Source of the DNA: JBLIRR01 sp049472395
Lineage (GTDB): Bacteria; SZUA-182; DTGQ01; JBLIRR01
Assembly: GCA_049472395.1 (NCBI GenBank)
Contig: JBLIRR010000049.1
Location: 1 to 43,606 of the forward strand
Direction of reading: 5' to 3'
Length of the DNA stretch: 43,606 bases
The notes beneath the pieces are model-generated. The model saw nothing but the letters and a program-made list of their open reading frames with translations, was not told where the DNA came from and did not search any database. Both the position numbers and the translations under genes were made by a program. Shown piece after piece: positions 23,889-32,202 of this stretch. Each line of letters begins with the position of its first letter. Position 1 is the first letter of the stretch.

Positions 23889-26273
23889 TTATGCTCCCAG
23901 ATGGAATGAGACACTGATTGTTGTTTCTTTTCCGTTTGTAGGTTTTGGAAAGCTCAGTTTTTTTATGGCTTTTAGGATACAGTTTTTAATTTTTTCACTT
24001 TGTAATGTACTTTTATCGACCTTCACATTGACCACATTTCCCTTTGTATTGATGGTAAAAGTTATGATCATTTCCCCGGCAGGGCTCGGATGTTGATCTA
24101 ATATTTTTTGTACACACTTATTTATCCCCTTGATCTGCTTCTCGATGATCTGTGTTATATCACTCTTCTTAAAACCTCCGCTTATTACGATTTTTCCAAG
24201 CTTCACGCTCCCTCGTTGTATCGAATCCTCCTCTTTTTCTTCAGGCAACTTCGATTGTTCTTTGGTAATCTGTGATTTTGAGCACATTCTATTATATGAT
24301 AGATCCTTCTTTTCTTGCAGCGCAATGCTGGGCAAAGGTCCGGGTGCGAATCCGCTTCGATGCATCACATTTGTCCCAACAGCATAATCAGAGACGCCTT
24401 TGGGGAGGGGGAGAGGTTGTTTGACGGTCGTTGCCTGTCCATTTTTAAGCCGTATCTCAGAGTCCACAGCAATAAATGAGGTATAGGCAGTAAGAAGGTT
24501 GTAGGTAAGGCCAAGGGTGGTGACTTCGCTTACCCGCTCATCATTCTGTGAGAGACTGTTATAGTCCGATAAGAGGGCAATCCTGTGGCGGGCCCACAGA
24601 TAGCGCAAAGCTGCATTTCTCTCCGATGGTTGTACTAATGAAACATCGCTTTCCTTCCTATATACATCATCACCCGCAACACCTGACACTGTGATAGATC
24701 CCTGAGGTGTGCCTTGCCATTTGCCAAATATCACTATAGGACGCTCAGCAAGAAGATCAGGGATACTGAGAGGCTCCACATCATAGGTGTTAAATTGTCC
24801 AAATTCGATTTTAATGTTGGTAAGTACTGGTGTTTCGATTATTCTTCGAAATCTTTCCGCCTGTGCCTCAGCCTGATCAGGATGGGTAATGATAGAGGGT
24901 TCTCCCATGCCAACCCGCGCCATCCCTTCGATAATATGACGGTTGACACTCGAGCCGATTCCAAATGCAAACATATTTGCATTACCCAAATTCTTTCGAA
25001 TAAGATCAAACGCCTCTTCTTCAACAGTCACATATCCGTCTGTGGCTATTACGACGGTTCGAGAGCATTGTTCACTGTGAGGAAGTGCAAGAGCCCTTTT
25101 GAGGGCAGGTAAAAGCTCCGTACCTCCCCCTCCCCTCTGCTGTTCAATGAGGGTAATGGCCTGCTGTATATTGGTGGCCGTGGCAGGAAGAGAGCGCTCT
25201 GCCATAAGGGATGAGCTCCCTGCAAATAAGAGCACATTGAAGGTATCGGTGGAGCGCAGATTGCCAATGAGCTTTTTAAGGAGTTTCTTAGATATATCTA
25301 AGGGAAAACCATGCATTGAGCCAGAAACATCGACGATGAATATATACTCGCGGGGGGGGATCTGGCTTAAGCGCACACGTTTTGGAGGCTGTATCATACA
25401 CAGAAAGAAATTTTCGCCTTCACCTTCATATAAAAGGAGTCCCGATTCGATCCTGCCCCCTGTGAGTCTGTATTTGAGAATAAAATCACGGTCTCCTCCC
25501 GCTGTTTCAGAGGAATCGAGCTTTATTACCGCCTGTGAAGGCCCGTCATAGCTGACCGTTGTTTTATGTGTTGTGCATACGACCTCTTGAATCGGAAGTC
25601 CTGCGGAAAGGTTTACCGTGAGGTCAAATTTATAAGGCGCCTTCTCTCCCTCATGAAGATACGGATTCTCAACCCACTTCTCAGAAGCCGGGGCCTCTGC
25701 CTGAGGCTGGTTGGAATAGCGCGGACCCACAACGGTGGGATACACAACTTCATAGATTCCATCTGTTGGGACAAGCAATTCTGTGTATTTCAATTCCACC
25801 GTGATCACATCACCGGGGAGTATATTAGCCACATTCATTTGGAAGACATTGGGACGTTGTTGCTCTAAGAGGGATGCACTCTTGCCCTGCTGCTTTGCCT
25901 CTTCATACTCCTGCCGGGCCTGTTCCCGTTCACGTATCTTGGCCACTATAGTTCGCTCTCCAATAGTCATTTTCATACCATACACAGCTGCCCGGGTTGA
26001 TGCAGGAAAGATATAGATCGCTTCTAGAGGATTGCGGCCTTCGTTTTTATAGACCTGTGTCACAATAACATCTGCAATCACTCCCGCAACATTAATTTCA
26101 GCTGAGGTAGCCTTTAGGGGCAATTGATCGACTGATGGATCCTCGCTTTTTACAAAAAAGAATGGAGAGAGGCTCTTTTCATTATTGCTGTCAGTGTAAG
26201 CTAGAGCCGATAAAACAGAAAAAAACATCATACAGGCAACGATAAAAGAGAGTGCTGTTACACATTTTTTCAT
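23889..26273 (-). CDS. VIT / von Willebrand A domain protein with AgmX/PglI-like C-terminus
   Basis: A 794-residue exported protein. The signal peptide (1-25) ends SALA. Residues 45-175 form a VIT (vault / inter-alpha-trypsin) domain with VIADVIVTQVYKNEGRNPLE and REREQARQEYEEAKQQGKSA. A vWA domain follows, with an intact MIDAS motif DVSGSM (D315, S317, S319). The last roughly 100 residues (VKLGKIVISGGFKKSDITQI, then GEMIITFTINTKGNVVNVKV) resemble the AgmX/PglI C-terminal domain, related to TonB C-termini and often binding in the periplasm or envelope. It lacks the GlyGly tail of the second VIT/vWA protein (32203-34233). It lies 146 bases downstream of the anti-sigma gene, suggesting that this ECF system controls or senses it. 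Confidence 0.9.
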   Translation of the reverse strand: MKKCVTALSFIVACMMFFSVLSALAYTDSNNEKSLSPFFFVKSEDPSVDQLPLKATSAEINVAGVIADVIVTQVYKNEGRNPLEAIYIFPASTRAAVYGMKMTIGERTIVAKIREREQARQEYEEAKQQGKSASLLEQQRPNVFQMNVANILPGDVITVELKYTELLVPTDGIYEVVYPTVVGPRYSNQPQAEAPASEKWVENPYLHEGEKAPYKFDLTVNLSAGLPIQEVVCTTHKTTVSYDGPSQAVIKLDSSETAGGDRDFILKYRLTGGRIESGLLLYEGEGENFFLCMIQPPKRVRLSQIPPREYIFIVDVSGSMHGFPLDISKKLLKKLIGNLRSTDTFNVLLFAGSSSLMAERSLPATATNIQQAITLIEQQRGGGGTELLPALKRALALPHSEQCSRTVVIATDGYVTVEEEAFDLIRKNLGNANMFAFGIGSSVNRHIIEGMARVGMGEPSIITHPDQAEAQAERFRRIIETPVLTNIKIEFGQFNTYDVEPLSIPDLLAERPIVIFGKWQGTPQGSITVSGVAGDDVYRKESDVSLVQPSERNAALRYLWARHRIALLSDYNSLSQNDERVSEVTTLGLTYNLLTAYTSFIAVDSEIRLKNGQATTVKQPLPLPKGVSDYAVGTNVMHRSGFAPGPLPSIALQEKKDLSYNRMCSKSQITKEQSKLPEEKEEDSIQRGSVKLGKIVISGGFKKSDITQIIEKQIKGINKCVQKILDQHPSPAGEMIITFTINTKGNVVNVKVDKSTLQSEKIKNCILKAIKKLSFPKPTNGKETTISVSFHLGA

Positions 26274-26419
26274 TTTATATTCCTCCTTAATTATTAGTGA
26301 TTAATAAGCCTCACACGTGTGCTTTTTGGTATATTAGACAAAGAGCGATAAAAAAAGTTCCCATATTTATTTTATATTTTAAATCTTAATCGGCATTTAT
26401 GTGCGTGAAGTGAGATGTT

Positions 26420-27382
26420 TCACATTGTGGTCTGTATGAGTGTAATACATACCTTTAGAATTCCACTGCTGCTATAATGTTCCAGGCCGACAGGCTGCTC
26501 AACGGTCCCGATGCGACGCAATTGTTCTAAAAAGGTATGATAATTTTCTGATGGAATATCGGCGCAAATCATGTGTGGCTGACCAGTCTGTACGTCATAT
26601 TCTGTGGATATGGATTCTCCATTTACCTTCTCAAGAGAAGTAATAATTTCTGCGATCCCTTTATCTAATAGGTTTGATACCCTGGTCTCCTGCTCTTTTT
26701 TTATCTGCCCTCCTTTTTGATCTATAGGTTCATAGTGATCCTCTTCCAATGAAGGCTGCGCCGCACCAAAAAATTGTTTTTCTTCAGTGTGGATTCCCCT
26801 TCTTAAGGATTTTAGCCTCTTAGGGGCCTGAGCTTTTACTTCGCTGGGAGGAGTGAGCACAAGTGCCAATTCTACTCGTTCCTTTTTAGCCTTGGTTGAT
26901 AATCCGCTCTTTGCTTCTCTCGTTTTTTGCTTTTTTCCAGGCTCTATTTTAACTTCATCAGAAGTTGTGCGGCTGATTTTCTCTTCTTCGTGCGCCTCCC
27001 ATGTGACTGAGGGATGTGGCGGGCGGACGCTCTGTTCAGTCTTGTACACTCCCCTAATAATAAAGATAACAAGAACTGCAGTTGCCAGCACTCCTGCACA
27101 TTCCAATGGAATTTTGATTTTCACAGGTACAAAAATCTTTTTGACCACCCTGCTCAGCCAAGACCTGCGGTGTATACGGGTATGGACATTGTCAAGGAAA
27201 TCTTGCGGTGCTTTGATTGGTTCAAGAGAATTTAATGAATCGGCAACTGCTTTTAGTGCATTATATTCATGCGCACATCGTTCACAGTGTGAAAGATGAT
27301 TTTTCACCTCCTCGGTTTGTTCAGGATTCAATGCATCGTCGATATATTCGGATAAAAGCTCTTTTGCTTTAGAACATTCCAT
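26420..27382 (-). CDS. membrane-bound anti-sigma factor with zinc-binding ZAS domain
   Basis: I place the start at 27382 (MECSKAKELLSEYIDD), one base after the sigma-factor stop codon and behind GGAGGAGG, giving 320 residues. Residues 1-45 contain the anti-sigma zinc finger H29-x3-C33-x2-C36 plus C3. A single membrane segment (about 95-112, AGVLATAVLVIFIIRGVY) separates it from a 200-residue periplasmic part. That part is Lys/Glu-rich, then folded near the end (ISTEYDVQTGQPHMICADIP). It should hold the ECF sigma factor inactive until an envelope signal arrives. The next gene, a VIT/vWA protein, may be the sensor or the output. Confidence 0.88.
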   Translation of the reverse strand: MECSKAKELLSEYIDDALNPEQTEEVKNHLSHCERCAHEYNALKAVADSLNSLEPIKAPQDFLDNVHTRIHRRSWLSRVVKKIFVPVKIKIPLECAGVLATAVLVIFIIRGVYKTEQSVRPPHPSVTWEAHEEEKISRTTSDEVKIEPGKKQKTREAKSGLSTKAKKERVELALVLTPPSEVKAQAPKRLKSLRRGIHTEEKQFFGAAQPSLEEDHYEPIDQKGGQIKKEQETRVSNLLDKGIAEIITSLEKVNGESISTEYDVQTGQPHMICADIPSENYHTFLEQLRRIGTVEQPVGLEHYSSSGILKVCITLIQTTM

Positions 27383-27383
27383 G

Positions 27384-27995
27384 TCAGAGTACCTCCTCCA
27401 ACTTTTCTCTAAGACGAAACCGTGCTCGTGCAAGTTTTGATTTTACCGTACCAATAGCGAATCCGGTCGCCTCTGCAATCTGTTCGTATGACAACCCTTC
27501 TATATGCCGCAGTACAATCACTATCTTCTGTCCTACGGGAAGGGTGTTGATTGCACCTTGAATGAGGAGTTCTTTCTGCTTTGTTTCCAGATTTTTTATG
27601 GGTGATGAAGAATTGGTTCCTGTGTCTAGTTCAGTAACATCATTCAAGGACACAGTGGAGGATTTTAACCGATACCGGCGTGAGGTCAGCTTATTCTTAC
27701 ACGTGTTTACTGTGATTCGATAGAGCCATGTGGAAAATCTCGATTGTCCTCTAAACTTCTTCAAAGATGAATAGACCTTTACAAAGACCTCTTGTGCAGA
27801 ATCGTTCGCTTCGTCATAATCTGAAAGAAATCGATAGCACATTTGAAATACCCTCTCTTTATGCTTGAGCACGAGCCTATCAAAGGCGTTGTTATTCCCT
27901 GTCTGAAACGCCCTAACTAATGTTTCATCGGTGTCACAAAAAACTTCGGTTTTATCCGCCTGTTCACTCATTACATTAGACAATTTATTATGCAT
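27384..27995 (-). CDS. ECF-family RNA polymerase sigma factor
   Basis: A 203-residue sigma factor. I chose the start at 27995 (MHNKLSNVMSEQ) because GGGA lies about 6 bases upstream and the promoter -10 box ends 17 bases before it; the longer frame to 28034 would overlap the promoter. Region 2 is seen in AFDRLVLKHKERVFQMCYRF and NDSAQEVFVKVYSSLKKFRG, with RFSTWLYRITVNTCKN. Region 4 is LPVGQKIVIVLRHIEGLSYE and QIAEATGFAIGTVKSKLARA. Both helices expected of RpoE-type ECF factors are intact. It is coupled to the anti-sigma gene by a one-base gap. Confidence 0.93.
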   Translation of the reverse strand: MHNKLSNVMSEQADKTEVFCDTDETLVRAFQTGNNNAFDRLVLKHKERVFQMCYRFLSDYDEANDSAQEVFVKVYSSLKKFRGQSRFSTWLYRITVNTCKNKLTSRRYRLKSSTVSLNDVTELDTGTNSSSPIKNLETKQKELLIQGAINTLPVGQKIVIVLRHIEGLSYEQIAEATGFAIGTVKSKLARARFRLREKLEEVL

Positions 27996-28011
27996 TATGT
28001 TCCCTGATTGT

Positions 28012-28040
28012 ATCATATAAATATATGCTATCATTTACAA
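28012..28040 (-). promoter_or_regulatory. promoter of the sigma/anti-sigma operon, TTGTAA-N17-TATGAT
   Basis: On the minus strand, TTGTAA (28040-28035) and TATGAT (28017-28012) are separated by exactly 17 bases. Transcription would start about 10 bases before the ATG at 27995, leaving a short leader with a GGGA ribosome-binding site. This is a housekeeping-type promoter, not the GAAC-type motif expected of ECF autoregulation. Confidence 0.6.
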
Positions 28041-28050
28041 TACTCGATTC

Positions 28051-31000
28051 CTACACCCCAACCATGCAGGATTCGGAACATTGACTCCTGCATGCCTCTT
28101 CAATTATATTCAAGGCTCTTTCCTTAATCTTTTTAAGATCTAATTTGCCACTTCCTAAAATGGGGATCTCCTCAACCTGGAAAAAGGCGGTTTTTTTCGG
28201 GATCCATAGTTTAGGGAGGCTGCTTTTATTTAATGCATCATATAAATAGTCAATATCTATGTCCCCCTTATAAAGCACTGCCAGAGCCTCACCCTTTTTC
28301 TCATCCGATACAGAAGTCACCGCGCATACCTGCTCATCCTTTTTATTCAGGATAGCATGGATTTCTTCCTCCACCTTAAGATGAGGAACCATCTCACCGC
28401 CTATTTTACTAAATCTGCTCAGACGATCCTTTATTGTCACAAAACCATCCTCATCCATCTCAGCAAGATCCCCTGTGATATACCAGCCATTCTTGATCAC
28501 TTTATCTGTTGCTTCCTTGTTATTTAAATATCCGAGCATCACATTAGCCCCCTTTACCAAAAGAAGCCCTTCACTCCCCACAGCACATTCCTCATAGGTA
28601 TCCGGATCCACTATCTTTACGGCAACACCGGGAAGAGGATGCCCGATGGTGCCGAATTTGGTCCCAGTCTGTGACATATTTTCCATCTCGAAATCAGGGA
28701 CGTTGAGGGAAACCACCGGAGATAATTCCGTGCACCCATATCCCTCAAGAGGCATTAATTGAAATTTTGCATAAAATGCCTCTCTCACCCGATCTTTCAA
28801 TTTTTCGGCTCCCACCACCATAAGCCTTAAAGAGGCAAATTGCTCCTTTGTGCACCGACGAATATAACTTAATAAGAATGTGGGTGTTGCAAGCATCATG
28901 GTCGCATGGTGCGTGTGCACCAGGCGGCCGATTTCCTTCGCCTCTACGGGATTGTAATGATATACAACACTCATTCCCGATGTGAGGGGATACCACAATG
29001 TACCCGTAAATCCGAAGGAGTGGAAGAAGGGAAGCACTCCCATAATCGTATCTTGTTTATTTACATGAAGGACTTGATATAATCCTTCTATATTTGCATT
29101 GATATTTGCATGAGAAAGCTGGACTCCTTTCGGATCTCCTGTACTGCCGCTCGTAAAGATAATAGTAGCGACACTCGTAATATCTTTTCCCTTTTCAGAG
29201 CGGAAAAAATATCGCACGATCCAGCGGGGCAATAGCCAAAATCCCAACAAAGAGAGGACTTTATGAGTAAACCTCACCTCTTTTTTTATTTCCTCAATAA
29301 ATGTCATGTCTTCTCTTTCCTTAAGTCCCGCCTTTTCCAAAAATATACGCGAGGTGACCACATGGCAGATACTGCATTTTCTTATTGCTGCGTCTCGTGC
29401 CTCCTCGGATGCGGTATAATTAAGATTGACTGGGATTTTCCCGGTAATACTTATGGCAATATTAGTCAAGGAGGCACCGACAGAGGGTGGTAAGAGGATG
29501 CCAATATAGGATTCATGAGAGAATTTTTTGGCAATAACCTTTGACAGAGAAAGGGAGGCTACCATAGCCTTCCAGTAGGTAAGGACCAAACCCTGGCTAT
29601 CTGCCATACATTTTCTCAAGGGTGATTTTCTCGCTTGAATAAAAAACCGATCAGGCAGAAGCTCCTGATCATCTTTTCTATAGTGATATGCGTCGGTTCC
29701 AAGTTCTGTTACTGCCTGTCTGATTCTAAACACGTCTGTTCCGGAAGGCAGCGGTTTACCGAAGGCTACGGTGACCGGATAAGGGAGTTTCACTGGTATT
29801 TTCTTAAAGAACTTCCCCTTATAATAGCTAAAGATACTTCCCCATACTCTATCAAGATACACAGGAATAATAGGTGCAGTGTTTCCCTTGCAAATCACCT
29901 CCAATCCCTTTTTAAAAGAAAGCATGTTGCCGGTTCTACTCACCTGCCCTTCCGCAAATATACACACCAGATTTCCTTCTGCTAACGCCTCACGTGCTTT
30001 CATGAGAGAACGAATCATCTGTTTGGGATTATCATCCCTCCCGATAGGGATAACTTTGAGCAAACGGCATGCGGGATTAAACAGCCTCATCTCATAATAT
30101 TTACGATACATGAGAAAGCGGATAAAACGTTGAATGCATGCGCCAATCAAGAAGGCATCAATATGTGAGACATGATTGCTGACTAAGAGCGCCCCCCCTT
30201 CTTTCGGGACATTTTCTTGTCCTACAATACGAATCTTATAAATAGAATGCGTCACGAGCCACATTAGAAATCTTAATAAAAAATCAGGCACTGTTTTTAT
30301 AATATAAGAGATGACGATAAACGAGGATAATCCAAGTACTAAGAATATGACAGGCGCCTGTAATCTTAGCAGTTGCGTAAACGCATAATAGATAATGGAT
30401 GCAAAGAGAATACCACTGAAGGTAAGAAAATTCTGTAACGCCAAGACTCTTCCGAGTCCCTCCTTGGGGCTTTTCTGTTGAATATAGGCAGTTAAAGGAA
30501 TGACAAAAAGTCCGCTACTTGCGCCGAGAGATAAAAGAATTATTCCCGTCACAAAAGGGGATGTATAAGAAAAATATAAGAGCAGGGAGAATATACCCAT
30601 GCCAAGGGCCCCAAGAGGAACAAGGCCGAATTCCACTTTCTCACCTGAAAGCCTTCCAGCACAAATACCACCGGCGCCCATACCGAAGGCTAGAATGGCA
30701 AGCAAATAGCCAGTTTGTGCTTCGGTAAGATGCATAAAGTGTGTGGCATAAATCAAGATATTCATCTCAAATAAAGCGCCGAGAAACCAAAGATAAACAA
30801 CTCCCAATATACAGAGAAATAAGGGTTTATTTCTTCTTACCTCCCCTAAGGTCCCCAAAAGATCCTTTAAGAAATTCAGCTCAAACCTTTTCTCAGACCC
30901 GGCAGGAGGGACGGTCAAAATAAAGAAACTTGTGAAAAAGCCGATGATGGCGATACTGATAAAGAATAAACCTGTCCTGCCGATATTATTTGAAAAGAGC

Positions 31001-31497
31001 TTCAAGAGTTGTCCGCTGGTCGCTGTTCCTAATATAATCGCTATGAAGGTCCACATCTGCAAATGTCCATTGGCACGAGAAAGATCCTCATCAGAAAACA
31101 TCTCGGGCAGGATACCATATTTGGATGGACTAAAGAGAGTACTCTGCGCTCCCATGAAAAAGAGTACGGCAAGAAGAAACGGTAAACTCCCTGAAGTGAG
31201 GGCGATAAATCCGAGTGTCATTACCACAATCTCCAATGCCTTGGCCCAGACCATAATTTTCTTCTTGCTGTAATGATCCGCCAAATACCCTGCATAGGCA
31301 GAGAGAAGAATAAAAGGAATGATAAAAAGACCACTGGCAAGGCTTATCATTCTGCTCGCTGCCGAGGGGTCTTCAATCACTTTCACGGCTAAAAGACAGA
31401 TAATCACCTTAAAGGCATTATCATTAAATGCCCCGAAAAATTGAGTACCCAAAAAGGCCTTAAACTTTTTTGATTGTAAGGATATTTTAGTGTCCAT
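28051..31497 (-). CDS. fused lysophospholipid transporter / acyltransferase / acyl-ACP synthetase
   Basis: A 1148-residue membrane protein with three modules. Residues 1 to about 410 form a 12-helix MFS transporter like LplT (FKAFLGTQFFGAFNDNAFKV). About 425-620 is a PlsC-type acyltransferase with NHVSHID (the H-x4-D motif) and FAEGQVSRTG. About 640-1140 is an AMP-forming acyl-ACP/CoA synthetase with IFTSGSTGDPKGVQLSHAN, GYGCTELSP and YITGDLAEMDEDGF. In E. coli LplT and Aas are separate proteins that import and re-acylate lysophospholipids; the fusion couples both steps. I prefer the start at 31497 (MDTKISLQ), preceded by AAAGGA; it overlaps the 3' end of the rhombosortase gene by 11 bases, so translation is probably coupled. 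Confidence 0.92.
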   Translation of the reverse strand: MDTKISLQSKKFKAFLGTQFFGAFNDNAFKVIICLLAVKVIEDPSAASRMISLASGLFIIPFILLSAYAGYLADHYSKKKIMVWAKALEIVVMTLGFIALTSGSLPFLLAVLFFMGAQSTLFSPSKYGILPEMFSDEDLSRANGHLQMWTFIAIILGTATSGQLLKLFSNNIGRTGLFFISIAIIGFFTSFFILTVPPAGSEKRFELNFLKDLLGTLGEVRRNKPLFLCILGVVYLWFLGALFEMNILIYATHFMHLTEAQTGYLLAILAFGMGAGGICAGRLSGEKVEFGLVPLGALGMGIFSLLLYFSYTSPFVTGIILLSLGASSGLFVIPLTAYIQQKSPKEGLGRVLALQNFLTFSGILFASIIYYAFTQLLRLQAPVIFLVLGLSSFIVISYIIKTVPDFLLRFLMWLVTHSIYKIRIVGQENVPKEGGALLVSNHVSHIDAFLIGACIQRFIRFLMYRKYYEMRLFNPACRLLKVIPIGRDDNPKQMIRSLMKAREALAEGNLVCIFAEGQVSRTGNMLSFKKGLEVICKGNTAPIIPVYLDRVWGSIFSYYKGKFFKKIPVKLPYPVTVAFGKPLPSGTDVFRIRQAVTELGTDAYHYRKDDQELLPDRFFIQARKSPLRKCMADSQGLVLTYWKAMVASLSLSKVIAKKFSHESYIGILLPPSVGASLTNIAISITGKIPVNLNYTASEEARDAAIRKCSICHVVTSRIFLEKAGLKEREDMTFIEEIKKEVRFTHKVLSLLGFWLLPRWIVRYFFRSEKGKDITSVATIIFTSGSTGDPKGVQLSHANINANIEGLYQVLHVNKQDTIMGVLPFFHSFGFTGTLWYPLTSGMSVVYHYNPVEAKEIGRLVHTHHATMMLATPTFLLSYIRRCTKEQFASLRLMVVGAEKLKDRVREAFYAKFQLMPLEGYGCTELSPVVSLNVPDFEMENMSQTGTKFGTIGHPLPGVAVKIVDPDTYEECAVGSEGLLLVKGANVMLGYLNNKEATDKVIKNGWYITGDLAEMDEDGFVTIKDRLSRFSKIGGEMVPHLKVEEEIHAILNKKDEQVCAVTSVSDEKKGEALAVLYKGDIDIDYLYDALNKSSLPKLWIPKKTAFFQVEEIPILGSGKLDLKKIKERALNIIEEACRSQCSESCMVGV

Positions 31498-32137
31498 GAC
31501 TTGTTCCTTTTCCATAGAGATTCATGCTCCTTTGTGGTTTCATAGAGGATAATACGAGGTAACTTATTATCCCGGCAAGTACTCCCCCTGTATGACATGC
31601 CGCAACGGGTGTGCCACACAATCCCATATGCATAAAAGAGAAGAGTACCGTGCCACTTATGATTTCATACATACTTTTTACAACAACCAATAAAAAGAAC
31701 ACCGCGCCAAGCCGAGCATTTTCCTTGCTCTGCATCATCTCAAGGCCGGAAATGGCCATAAGACCATGAGCAATTCCTGAAAGACCACACAAACCCTGTG
31801 TATAAATAATGGGTGAGACAACAAGTGCGGTGCCTACGCTCCCCAGAGCGCAGGCAATAACATAGCACATCTTTTTGATTACATTTGTATCGTTAAAGCT
31901 TTCATACAGCATAAGAAATGCACCGGCATCCAGTAGAAGATGATAGAGGCTTACATGCACAAAGGGATGCGTGATAAATTGCCACCACTTCCCCGCCCCG
32001 AATGCAGAGGGAATAAATATCAAGGAAAAGGGAAATTTTCCAGTGAGCACATGGATATTACAGAGAGCCAAGAGGACCACAAATATACATATATCAACAC
32101 GGCCTGCAATTTTTCTGACATTCTGTACGCTGCACAT
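31487..32137 (-). CDS. rhombosortase-like rhomboid intramembrane serine protease
   Basis: A 216-residue protein with about six membrane segments, small for a rhomboid. AAGGAA precedes the start at 32137. The catalytic Ser120 lies in GLSG (GLCGLSGIAHG), and the His partner is H182 in CHTGGVLAGIISYLVL. WWQFITHPFVHVSLYHLLLD matches the conserved rhomboid L1 / helix-2 region. Size and motifs fit the rhombosortase subfamily, which cuts proteins with a GlyGly-CTERM tail during export. The gene directly upstream (32203-34233, 65 bases away) encodes such a tail, so the two are likely protease and substrate. It overlaps the following acyltransferase fusion gene. Confidence 0.88.
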   Translation of the reverse strand: MCSVQNVRKIAGRVDICIFVVLLALCNIHVLTGKFPFSLIFIPSAFGAGKWWQFITHPFVHVSLYHLLLDAGAFLMLYESFNDTNVIKKMCYVIACALGSVGTALVVSPIIYTQGLCGLSGIAHGLMAISGLEMMQSKENARLGAVFFLLVVVKSMYEIISGTVLFSFMHMGLCGTPVAACHTGGVLAGIISYLVLSSMKPQRSMNLYGKGTSHGH

Positions 32138-32202
32138 GAGTCATTCCTTTTTTTAAGTTTATCAATTACTTGTTACATTTATCGGTCATTGAGAGGGCAT
32201 TC

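Noticed and set aside
26300..26330. CACACGTGTG palindrome as a terminator
   Set aside because: The T-run lies on the plus strand, whereas the neighbouring genes are on the minus strand, so it cannot terminate them.
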